Assembly (NCBI GenBank): GCA_964036665.1
Contig: OZ038528.1
Span: 19,083,245-19,147,244 of the forward strand
DNA: 64,000 bases
Direction: 5' to 3'
Source: Gordius sp. MW1
Lineage: Eukaryota > Nematomorpha > Gordioida > Gordea > Gordiidae
Both the position numbers and the translations under genes were made by a program. The notes under the pieces were generated by a model that made no database searches, was not told the origin of the DNA, and was given only the letters and a program-made list of their open reading frames with translations. How positions within the stretch are numbered: the first letter of the stretch is position 1; each line of letters begins with the position of its first letter. Below, piece by piece: positions 54,301-61,372 of this stretch.

Positions 54301-56228
54301 AATAATACTATATTTGGTTTTTGGGTATTATTCCACTTCTTTATTTGCTTGTATCATATTTGTAATCATGCTTCTTATGCAAAAAATTGGAAAACAAAAT
54401 TAATTAAACAGAATATAACAATTATTTAGAAAAATTTTAAAAGCATTCTTTCGGGCCGGGCAGCTCTAATAATTAGTGCATAGTCGCGCGGGCAGCTTAG
54501 TTACAAAATCGGACCGGGCCGGGTGGGGGCAGAAAATTTTGGACAAATCTCCCTGATACCAATTCCATATCAATCAAGGAAGATCTATCGCGTAGATTTA
54601 TATCTCACCTTGGGGAGCGGGGTTTCTAAAGCAAAAATGGATTTCTATCAGGCTATAAGAGTATTGTGGTAAAATATGGACAAAAGGGGGCGGGGGTAGA
54701 GGGGGGAATTTGAAAATGGTTGTGCCATGGGCTAACTGTTGTTGCCTCAGAAATCTATAGCCAAAAATAGATGTTTTAAAATATTTTATCAAATTAAATT
54801 TAACTTTATTAAAAAAGAAATATTGTAACTTCATAGATTTTCATATCAAAGCACCTCACACCCGTTATAATCATTTTTTGATTAATATAACATGTAAATA
54901 TGTTTAAATTGTAGCAGGATAAAGTATTATTGTTTATCAAACTTTTTATTACTATAATTACCTATAAATAGCAATAATTTCATTCAGTAAATATTTATAA
55001 TAAATGTCGAATATAAAGCTTATCTAAAAGTTAGAGCTTGAAAAAAATTGAGCTGAGGAACGGATCGAGCTAAAATTAAGGAAATACTTTGAGTGTAGGT
55101 TGAATTGGAACAAATAAAAAAAACATCAGTCTCGGGCCAATGAAAAACAATCCTGCAGGGCTCTACTTAAAAGTTTGGGGGCAACTCATTTTTTTCTAAA
55201 GTTGTGTTTATATCACTTTGGGTTACATTTTTTCAATGTTCACTCAGTTTTCCTTATAAATTTAGACTGATTTTATGATTTCTAGATTTTGTAATATTTT
55301 TGCCATTTTTTACAAAAATCTTTAATCAATTTGTATGTCCAATTTTTGCTAATGAAGCAAAAAATTACTGTTTGTGGTTTAACCAGATAAAAACATAAAA
55401 CACATTTTTTATTGACCATTTTATCAAATCCTTTTGTACAGTTGGGATGATTTTGCACATAATAACTCACAAATTTCATTAAATCTTGTTTGTTTTAACA
55501 CCAAACCAGAAAGTTATTGACTTATGATATTTAAAAGTAAAAAATATTTATTTAGAATTATATACTAAATTTTTATTAAGATCTAAGCTAGAAATCTTTT
55601 GATAACATAATCACACAACTGAAAAATAAATTAAAGTGCTGCAAGGAAAAAATATCTATATATAAATATTAATGTGGATAAAAGATTGAATAGTAAGGAC
55701 ATGTGAAGGGTACCATTTACATACTTAAAAATGCATGTTGAATTTTCAAATAACAAATTAAGTAGAAAAATAAATCGAATATAAAAAGTTTTAATTTGTA
55801 AATATTTACCTGATGTAATATAGTTTCCTCAAACATTAACATGATTAATTCTTGTTAACAAATATAATTACAATGCATGTTAATATTAAGCAAATCATAA
55901 GATGCTAAAAAGTTATTATACTCAAATATATGTTGATTATTTGAGAAAAACAGACACTTATCTAAATCTAAGTTAAGAGGCTATTTAGGTTATTAAATCA
56001 ATATTAAAAATGTTATATATTTACAAAAAAGAAATATTTAATAATGGAGATGAAGCAACACAACAGTTGATCTAAATTTTTACTATTATGTTAGAAGTCT
56101 GTCATTAATTTGAGTGGTTTTAATATTAAACAATTTCAACATTGTATACCTCCTTTGCTATCTCATCTAAGGCCTGGTTCTCATGCGAATAATTCCGCAC
56201 TTGATTTTCTTTCCTCCTCGATGAATAG
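37597..56228 (-). CDS. LRRFIP2: LRRFIP1/2 orthologue (LRR-flightless-interacting protein), 11 coding exons, start exon not found
   Basis: LRRFIP proteins are coiled-coil partners of Flightless-1 leucine-rich repeats, linked in vertebrates to actin regulation, Toll/MyD88 and Wnt signalling. Exons: 56228-56150, 47676-47488, 45791-45681, 44786-44496, 43108-42941, 42217-42125, 41062-40825, 39909-39655, 39305-39226, 38595-38491, 37716-37597 (TGA). All junctions are in phase; total 1729 nt, about 575 codons. Diagnostic segments: AEARLAAKRAAR (identical in human), GAMVSNAQLSNELDSLRYQL (human KAMVSNAQLDNEK...Y), SLDTNLRKL (human PLDVRLRKL) and LERRLEKMRTSRLNAVIAG (human LAKRLEKMKANRTALLAQ). The first exon here needs two bases and a Met from an exon farther upstream. 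Invertebrates usually have one gene, so the LRRFIP1/LRRFIP2 label is not distinguishable. Confidence 0.93.
39655..41062 (-). CDS. LRRFIP2: LRRFIP exons 40825-41062 and 39655-39909
   Basis: The first begins NSDMVILDVDGE, equivalent to the human HGLVIVPDG / HGIIL turn after the first coiled coil, and ends at G|GTTTGT so that the split codon gives SLDTNLRKLID. The second continues RLGLEDTVCDLKRQVREQ, a coiled coil like human EKEELLSQIRKLKLQLEEE, followed by a charged, Ser/Asp-rich insert (RKNSARIDHDSSSFRDRETQ). It ends at GACATTA|GTATGT. Confidence 0.87.
40031..40178. repeat. Remnant of GGCGTAGCCAGG hAT family
   Basis: ATGGGCGTAGCCAGGATT at the left and CCCCCTGGCTCATGGG at the right are imperfect inverted ends of the family seen intact at 47117. 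Lies in an LRRFIP intron. Duplication not clear. Confidence 0.45.
40298..40470. mobile_element. Palindromic TA-flanked MITE, copy 2
   Basis: Starts GTGTTGTAAAAACGGCTGGG and ends CAGCCGTTTTTACGACAT, flanked by TA on both sides. In an LRRFIP intron. Same family as 4135-4317. Confidence 0.88.
40572..40740 (-). mobile_element. tRNA-derived SINE, copy 1
   Basis: On the minus strand the head GGGGCGTGGTGGCGTAGTGG contains a pol III box A (TGGCGTAGTGGG, 40720-40731) and box B (GGTTCAATCCC, 40677-40687) 33 bases apart. The body follows with CATCGTCATCACGGCCGAGC and ATATCTAAAGAAGCTGACCA, ending TTAGTGTGA. A second copy with the same body and end is at 56955-57120. It is not a functional tRNA: the anticodon arm does not pair and the 3' body has no tRNA counterpart. 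Confidence 0.78.
41647..42060. mobile_element. hAT-type MITE (414 bp), exact 8-bp duplication
   Basis: Ends CAGGGGTTTGTCCCGACC and GGGCGGGTTCAAACCCCTG are inverted repeats, flanked by TTAAAAAT on both sides (41639-41646, 42061-42068). ACCCGAACCC motifs are repeated in subterminal positions in both orientations. No coding capacity; lies in an LRRFIP intron. Confidence 0.9.
42125..43108 (-). CDS. LRRFIP2: LRRFIP conserved coiled-coil exons (42941-43108, 42125-42217)
   Basis: The first exon (56 codons) contains LQDVEGLFKGAMVSNAQLSN, the most conserved block of the family. The second (31 codons) reads ELLLLRKDYEVTNEELARAK, ending QKRDQLIQ (human KEALKQREEMLEKHG). The donor of the first is AAA|GTCAGT. 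Heptad spacing of Leu is visible throughout, consistent with a continuous coiled coil. Confidence 0.9.
43199..43399. mobile_element. Palindromic TA-flanked MITE, copy 3
   Basis: Starts GCGTTGAAAAAAGTGGATGG and ends CCAGCCCTTTTCACAACAC, flanked by TA. In the LRRFIP intron at 43109-44495. Confidence 0.85.
44496..45791 (-). CDS. LRRFIP2: LRRFIP Ser/Pro-rich linker exons (45681-45791, 44496-44786)
   Basis: The first exon (37 codons) reads ESEDEASQSSCTTDSSHSNP and ends PPIR. The second (97 codons) reads NGILPPEPDEQYVRVSPRP, an Asn-rich run, then PQNGHHSEDDSPHDLLQ. Both start after AG, end before GT and are phase 0, so either could be skipped without breaking the frame. Vertebrate LRRFIP genes have many alternatively used phase-0 exons in this Ser-rich region. 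Disordered composition, no domain. Confidence 0.78.
44930..45129. mobile_element. Palindromic TA-flanked MITE, copy 4
   Basis: Starts GAGTGTGATCAAAATGGCCG and ends AGCTATTTTTACAACAC; TA is kept on the left and has decayed to TT on the right. The most diverged copy. In the LRRFIP intron at 44787-45680. Confidence 0.8.
46925..47095. repeat. GC-rich dispersed repeat (ACCGGGCCGGGTTCGGGC family), fragment
   Basis: Contains GTAGCTCTAATGTTTCGAGC, ACCGGGCCGGGTTCGGGC and two copies of AAATCTGACCTCT. Related to 54247-54560 and 62107-62605. Ends not defined; probably an old DNA transposon. Confidence 0.55.
47117..47425. mobile_element. hAT-type MITE (309 bp), GGCGTAGCCAGG family
   Basis: Ends CAGGCGCGTAGCCAAGGGGG and AATCCTGGCTACGCGCCTG, flanked by the exact duplication AATGAGAA (47109-47116, 47426-47433). 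Non-coding interior. Inserted in an LRRFIP intron 62 bp downstream of the exon ending at 47488. Confidence 0.92.
47488..56228 (-). CDS. LRRFIP2: LRRFIP N-terminal exons (56150-56228 and 47488-47676)
   Basis: The upstream exon encodes SSRRKENQVRNYSHENQAL then DEIAKE, matching human LRRFIP2 RKRTPVKDRFSAEDEALSN and its IARE. The next exon continues AEARLAAKRAARIQGREMRQ. The exon end AAGGAG|GTATAC and acceptor GCATAG|GCAGAGGCC join in phase 0 to give AKE-AEARLAAKRAAR. The intron between them is about 8.5 kb, by far the largest in the gene, and is full of repeats. The rest of the second exon is Gln/Ser-rich linker. Confidence 0.88.
48753..48934. mobile_element. Palindromic TA-flanked MITE, copy 5
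   Basis: Starts GTGTTGTAAAAACGGCTGGA and ends CCAGCCGTTTCTACAC, flanked by TA. In the large first LRRFIP intron. Confidence 0.88.
49312..49508. mobile_element. Palindromic TA-flanked MITE, copy 6
   Basis: Starts GTGTTGTAAAAAGGGGGCTG and ends CAGCCCCGTATTTACGACAC, with TA on the right and CA on the left. In the first LRRFIP intron, about 380 bp from copy 5. Confidence 0.85.
49513..50149. other. Intron 1 of LRRFIP, no feature recognised
   Basis: Non-coding. A minus-strand frame here contains SKAEARLAMHL, a chance echo of the real AEARLAAKRAAR exon at 47676. A GGTACGCCCATG at 50157 may be an end of a degraded GGCGTAGCC-type hAT. Confidence 0.35.
50150..50480. repeat. Degraded copy of the TAGAGCCCTGCA hAT-type MITE
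   Basis: Contains CTGATGGGTCAACCCGACCC, GGGCTCGGGAGTGACCCGAG, GGCCGAAGAAATTTCATTGC and ends AGGGCCCTAA, corresponding in reverse to 4450-4834. The left end is mixed with a poly-G-containing relic. Confidence 0.6.
50847..50890. repeat. GTCGTCC minisatellite
   Basis: Six tandem copies of a 7-bp unit, GC-rich against an AT-rich background. Confidence 0.85.
50940..51330. repeat. Tandem units with TGCTATGCAATTTAACTAGT
   Basis: A 60- to 70-bp unit (ATAAACATAAATAAAAGTTG then TTTACTTTTAATTGCTATGC) repeats four to five times at 51055-51310, and once more at 51542-51605. Before it a 60-bp unit (AGAGGTGCCCCACCCCTCAT) is doubled at 50950-51050. Confidence 0.8.
51337..52432. repeat. Tandem array with GACCATTGGCCAAAATGTGA units
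   Basis: About eight to nine units of 105-130 bp, each with a T-rich block (TTTTTTCGTTTTTTTTGACT), a CTTTTTGGCCGTCCGCTGGC block and TGACCATTGGCCAAAATGTG. Some units have a shorter middle (GAATTTATATCCACTTTTA). Diverged single units are at 53035-53070 and 53300-53365. It lies inside the first LRRFIP intron; open frames across it are artefacts. Confidence 0.85.
52810..52975 (-). mobile_element. Helitron fragment, same family as 8729-9456
   Basis: Matches 9166-9310 closely (GATATTTTTAAAATGAAAAG, CCGGCCGCCCTGGGCACCTA, GCGAATCGGGCTGGTAGTTT). Neither terminal hairpin is present. Confidence 0.7.
53163..53232 (+). other. tRNA-like sequence (SINE head or tRNA pseudogene)
   Basis: GCATGGTATAGTGGTTATAG resembles a D-arm/box A, CTTGTGAAC an anticodon loop with GTG (His-like), and GGTTCAAGTC an approximate box B. 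The acceptor and T arms do not pair properly, so a working tRNA is unlikely. It is followed by a T-rich tail and surrounded by minisatellite units. Confidence 0.5.
53400..53635. repeat. Pyrimidine-rich low-complexity tract
   Basis: CCTT/CCCCTTCC runs (53540-53600) between short unique pieces, ending GGGCCGAAGGCCCG. No gene. Confidence 0.6.
54247..54560. repeat. GC-rich dispersed repeat (ACCGGGCCGGGT family), longer copy
   Basis: Left part CAGGCCGGTATCATAACAAG and right part CGGGCAGCTCTAATAATTAG, ATCGGACCGGGCCGGGTG then CAAATCTCCCTGATACC. The outermost CAGGCCGGTATC / GATACCAATT-like ends suggest a DNA transposon, but no duplication could be fixed. Same order of blocks as 62107-62605. Confidence 0.55.
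54561..56149. other. Rest of LRRFIP intron 1, no feature recognised
   Basis: AT-rich, non-coding. A short TGCAGGGCTCTA at about 55155 is a terminal piece of the hAT-type MITE family of 4450-4834. Confidence 0.4.
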
Positions 56229-56447
56229 CTCATTCAGAATTAAAAATAATCATATGACATTATAAATTAACTCCAAGAGTAAAACTATTTAAAGTCTATG
56301 ACCTTTTAAATTATAAGCATAGAAAACATATTGTTTGAGAAAACAAAATATCTTTAGCGATGTAAATAGCTATTTAGTCAATATATACGACTACAATTTA
56401 ACTTTTCACTTAGAGTTTACTAGAAATCTGAAAGATTGGAGCGTAGT

Positions 56448-56612
56448 AAGTCTCTCCCAGCTCTAGCTATTATTCCAACATCCCTTATTTGTAAGTTTAT
56501 TTAAAACATTCTATAATTTTTATAGATGGTGTAGCAGTTCCTTCTACAAATCTAAAGTCTCTCCCAGCTCTAGCTATTATTCCAACATCTTTGTTATTAT
56601 ATTTGACGTTAA
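56448..56612. repeat. 113-bp partial duplication upstream of LRRFIP exon
   Basis: TCTCCCAGCTCTAGCTATTA followed by TTCCAACATC occurs at 56452 and again at 56562. No coding content. Confidence 0.7.
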
Positions 56613-56954
56613 ATTTATTAAACAAGTTTGCAAAATTTAGTTTTAATTCATATAAATTTTGGGACTTAATTTTATAGCTAAATATCTCCTTTATGTGATA
56701 AGATTTTGCAAATATTTGGGGCATCAATTGGACTAATCGTTATTTGAGCTATTGGTTGCTTAAGGGTAATATCATCTAATCCATTACGCTAAAGGTCTAC
56801 AATTTTTAAAAGTAGTGTTATATAGCGTGATGTGTAAAGCCAAAGGTATCAGCCTTAAAATCAATTTTTACACACTTGCCAGTTAATTGGTGAGAATTGT
56901 TCGATAATGAAAAGTCTATTATTTTTAATATGATTCGTACGGTTTAAGTTGATA

Positions 56955-57120
56955 GGGGCGTGGGTTTGTCTTTTAACAAGAGCTCGCGGGTATCCCGCTT
57001 TCGGCACTTTGTTTTCAACAGATGTAATATATATTACATCGTCAACGTGGCTGTCAGGCCTGCTAAGCCAAGCGTCACCGTTCATCCAGATATCTAAAGA
57101 AGCTGACCATTTTAGTGTGA
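56955..57120 (+). mobile_element. tRNA-derived SINE, copy 2 (box A deleted)
   Basis: Starts GGGGCGTGGGTTTGTC, lacking about 14 bases that hold box A in copy 1, then AAGAGCTCGCGGGTATCCCG (box B region) and a body ACATCGTCAACGTGGCTGTC... CATCCAGATATCTAAAGAAG, ending TTTTAGTGTGA. The body and 3' end match copy 1 at 40572-40740 in order and spacing. Confidence 0.75.
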
Positions 57121-57121
57121 T

Positions 57122-57743
57122 CATAGACTAATAGACTGCTCATTCCCTTTTAAAAAGTAATCTGTGGTGTGGGAGAGAGGGGTGTTGAAGGATAGCGGTC
57201 AGAAACAAGGGGTATTTACCATACTAGACGATAGTAAGCGGGGAACAAAGGAAATATAACAACTGGCGCAGTAACGTAAAAGACTCGAGGGATAATAACA
57301 ACTGGCGCAAGATATAGAAAGGAAGAGATTCGTATCAGAGAAAAAGGAGTTAATATCATAGAATATAATTAATTAATTAATTTCCCTACAAACGATATAC
57401 CATTTTGTATTATGTGAACAACGCAATTTGAATTTGATTTGTATTGGAGTTTGAATAAAGTGAATAGTTCATAATTATATGTGGAGATATAAAACAGTAT
57501 TCCATATTTTGGCAGCCATTTTGAAAAGTGAAAGATGAATTTTGGCTAATTTATATGGTTTGATGAATTTTTAAAATCGCTATAATGATTAAAATGGGTT
57601 GTTTCATATTATAAGATCAGTGATTATTGTCCAATACAATCTATCGCTATACAAACTCTACTTCACTTAACAAAATGGTGGTCGTTTTTGGCAACACTTT
57701 TGATGCGTGAATATATAAGATATGAGCAGTCTATTAGTCTATG
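57122..57743. mobile_element. 622-bp terminal-inverted-repeat element
   Basis: Exact 22-bp inverted ends (CATAGACTAATAGACTGCTC then AT) flanked by AGTGTGAT and AGTGTGCA, an 8-bp duplication agreeing at six positions. The interior has AACAACTGGCGCA twice and no coding frame. It appears to have inserted into or next to the tail of SINE copy 2. Confidence 0.75.
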
Positions 57744-57751
57744 AGTGTGCA

Positions 57752-58752
57752 GCTATTGGAAATTCGTACGATTTAATTTAAATTCCAAATAAATTAAGCA
57801 CAATGGAGATTTGTGAGTTTTCAATCTGTTTTTTATTGCATGTAGTTCTACATCCATAATTTAAAAGAATACACCCCAATGTAACCCGTATTTTTAATCT
57901 TGTCAGCAGAAAAGAGTACAAAATTAAATAAAAAAGCTAGGTGCTATAAACTTTTGTGATTAATTACTTTTGCAGTTTTTATTATGAAATTGTATTTTTA
58001 CGTTTAACAATAATATAGAACTTCACAGACATTAATTTGTTTGCCTCCTCAAACCCTAATTAAGAATCTGTTACCGTCATCGAAGATACCAAGCTAAACA
58101 GATACTGGACTATTGGACTCAAATATTTTTATTTCCATAATATCCTAGTTTTGTGTATTTTATGGACAAATGGCGTTGGATATTTTATAGAAATTAGACG
58201 ACACCTACGTCCTAGCCAATCCTTTGAAGTTTTACTAAGAAAATCCACAATGAGCAAAATCTCATTTGATTATCTAACCTCTTTTGGAGATATTTGAGAA
58301 CGTTTTATGATTTGATATATATCAATTAACCATGTTTCATTCAAAAAAACAGTTGTTTCTGCATGCATTTGAAGATTAATATAGTTTTATTTTAGTCTAA
58401 GTTTTTATCAATTCAAATTTTGTTTTGAATAGTTTTTAAAATTTAGTAGCGGACAATTCATGAATTTAACTTGTTTTAATTTAATGAAGCTACAAACTAC
58501 AAACGCAATTGTGTCCCATTGCCAATATATATGTGAATTAAAAATCTTAAGGATAATATTAAAATTCTATAAAAAGATGTGCCCATTCCAGCAAAATCTT
58601 AACATAGTTGCAAATATTTTTTATTTTAAATTATTCTGGACAATTTGGGAACGGGTAGGCAAGTTTATAACCTAAATGTTTATGAGTTGAATGGCATTCA
58701 TGAACTCTTATAGCAAAAGAGTAGCGAGTCGACCCCTCTTGTAAAATTTACC
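57752..58752. other. Intergenic stretch, no feature recognised
   Basis: AT-rich. The upstream start exon of LRRFIP (minus) or upstream exons of the DUF7042-type gene (plus) could be hidden here, but none could be recognised. Confidence 0.3.
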
Positions 58753-58760
58753 TGTTTCAG

Positions 58761-60593
58761 GGGCCTAGGCTATGTATTCTCGATTCAGAGTGATAAATAA
58801 CAAAACGTAAAACGCATTTCTTAAACGTTCCATTCCCGAGCGCAATCATCGCGTTAGTTAATTTGTGTGTTATTGTTTACAAATTTTTTAAATTCGCCAT
58901 TTTTGCTTGTTCTAATCCATATGGTAACAACAACATTTTGTGGCAATATAAAGGTATGATAAATAGATATATTAAATATTTTCCTAGATAAATAATTTTG
59001 AATTTTTAATCTCTTCAAACAAGATTTGTTCATTAATTCAACATTTGTGGCAATAAAAAGGTATGATAAATAGATATATTAACTATTTTCCTAGATTAAT
59101 AATTTTGAATTATTTTCTTAGATCAGTTGCAAAAGAGGTGGGAAAAATACATCAACTATTCAAAGGTTCAACATATTTGTCTCATTTACTAAAACATCAA
59201 TCAATAGTTGATTCAAATATATCAACCATTCAAATGTTCAACATATTTGTCTCATTTACTAAAACATCAATAAATAGTTGATTAACCATTGTATTTAAGA
59301 ATTTACAACATACATCTAATAGTTTTTTTTAATGAGGTTGGAAACCTTATTTGTTATCCGTGTAATGCAATAAACCTTGTGTTGCTCATATTATTGTTGT
59401 TAGCAGTGTTATATTCAACATATTAATAATATTTGTGAGTCAGGGAGAGTTACAATTATTAATTGCTATGCAATTTATATTAATAAGAATGACCATTTAA
59501 GTATTTTATTAAATTTATAATATAATTTTCATTAGAAATCATTAGTATAACAATTAAATTTACAATTTTGCATACATATTCTGACAAATCCTTAAATATT
59601 AGTTTGTAAAAATCTGAATACATTTATACATATATCATTAAAAGTCACATAATATAAGTGCTAATTTAAGAGTTAATTGATAGTATCAGAATCCTGTGTG
59701 TTCTAAAAGTGCAAAAGCTTTGTGCATACAGTTACCAACAATTTATTAATTCTATTTTCAAACTTATTTTTTAAATGATGTTATAATCTAAAAGTTACTC
59801 AAGATAGTTACCAACAATCTTCTATTTCATTTTTTATAAAAGACACATTTAAAAATGTCAAAAGCATTTTTAATATTTTTTACCTGATGCTATAATCTAA
59901 AAGTTACTCGAGATAGTTACCAACAATCTTCTATTTCATATTTTATAAAATGCACGTATAAAAATGTTAAAAGCATTTTCAAGTCTAATTTTCTATAACA
60001 TGCTATCTTAAAAAATACAGTTTATTTAAATTTGAGCCAAATTCAGCAAACCTTTTAGGAAAATTATTGAATCTCTAAAAAAACAACACTCAAATATGTC
60101 AGCTGCAGTTTATTATTTTTAAGCAATAAGAAACAATGGTTAATCAACTATTAATAGATGTTTTAGTAAATGAGATAAATATGTTGAACATTTGAATGGT
60201 TGATGTATTTTTCCCACCTCTTTTGCAACTGATCTAAGAAAATAATTCAAAATTATTTATCTAGGAAAATAGTTAATATCAATTTATCATACCTTTTTAT
60301 TGCCACAAAATGTTGATTAAATGAACAAATCTTGTTTGAAGAGATTAAAAATTAAAAATTATTTATCTAGGATAATAGTTAATATATCTATTTATCATAC
60401 CTTTATATTGCCACAAAATGTTGTTGTTACCATACGGATTAGAACAAGCAAAAATGGCGTATTTAAAAAAATTTGTAAACAATAACACACAAATTAACGA
60501 ACGCGATGATTGCGCTCGGGAATGGAACGTTTAAGAAATGCGTTTTACGTTTTGTTATTTATCACTCTGAATCGAGAATACATAGCCTAGGCC
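58761..60593. mobile_element. Foldback element with arms of about 0.5 kb
   Basis: The left arm (58761-59292) and right arm (60137-60593) are inverted copies, starting GGCCTAGGCTATGTATTCTC and continuing through AAACGTTCCATTCCCGAGCG and AAAGAGGTGGGAAAAATACA. An exact 8-bp duplication TGTTTCAG flanks it (58753-58760, 60594-60601). The left arm is longer because a 65-bp stretch ending AATAGTTGATT is doubled. The central 840 bp is AT-rich with its own direct repeat (AGATAGTTACCAACAATCTT, twice). No transposase. Confidence 0.9.
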
Positions 60594-60696
60594 TGTTTCA
60601 GGTGTGTTGCTAAATGATGCGCACCATAATATTAATAAACTTATTCATAGGATTAGCAAGTTAGTTTTTTTAAAATAAATTCTATTTTGTTAAAAG

Positions 60697-61372
60697 ATGG
60701 CCAATCTATTCAATACCCCGAACTTCCGTGGACAAAAGAAAATGAAAATGGATTTTCATGTATTCTCCCAGAAACTATGCATGTTAGTGTCATCATTATC
60801 TTTAAAGGGTTATTTTCTTATATATAATATTGTATATTATTTCCCAATAAATTAAATTTTTTCTCATTTAAAAGGGCACATGGTACATTGATGACAATGG
60901 GGTAGGAACTAGAATTACTATAAATGGTGATTCTATGGATACTATGGGTACCTGTACACGGATGAGATATGATGATAGTTACTCAGTTTACAGAAACACA
61001 TTTTTATTTACCACTAAGTAAAAAATTTAATCTAGCTTTCATGATATTCGAATATTTTTTAATAATTTTAGTAAATGCAAAATCTGTGTGTCCATCATTT
61101 ATCGGTCGAGAAACATTCTGGAATATAAAAAGTGTAAGAGATTTCTTTCAATTACTTGATATGATATACCATGATTAGATTTATTTAAATACCAATTTAA
61201 TATTATTTTAATTAACATGTATTTTAAATAAATTAGACTGAATGATTAAATTACATTCAGTGAATTATTTTAAATGTTTAAATAGTGGATTGTGTAGACC
61301 CAAGCCATTCATTTCAACCAATGGGTTCCATATGCCAAGCTTTGGATGAGTTGGGATTCACAACAATGTTTG
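60697..61372 (+). CDS. DUF7042-type gene, first four visible exons
   Basis: The exon starting at 60697 encodes PELPWTKENENGFSCILPET; 60875-61017 encodes the GTWY...MDTMGTC block; 61072-61133 the KCKICVS block (donor T|GTAAGAG chosen over the GT two bases earlier because only it keeps phase); 61286-61372 encodes DCVDPSHSFQPMGSICQALD and GFTTMF. Even Cys spacing suggests disulfides and an extracellular location. The first exon needs one base of a codon from upstream. The foldback element ends about 100 bp before it. Confidence 0.8.

Noticed and set aside
56861-57124. Minus-strand frame resembling a conserved protein
   Set aside because: It is antisense to SINE copy 2, and the same sequence is repeated non-coding at 40572-40740.
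58460-58675. Plus-strand 71-codon frame as an upstream exon of the DUF7042-type gene
   Set aside because: No signal peptide, no splice sites in phase with 60697 and AT-rich codon content; nothing supports it.
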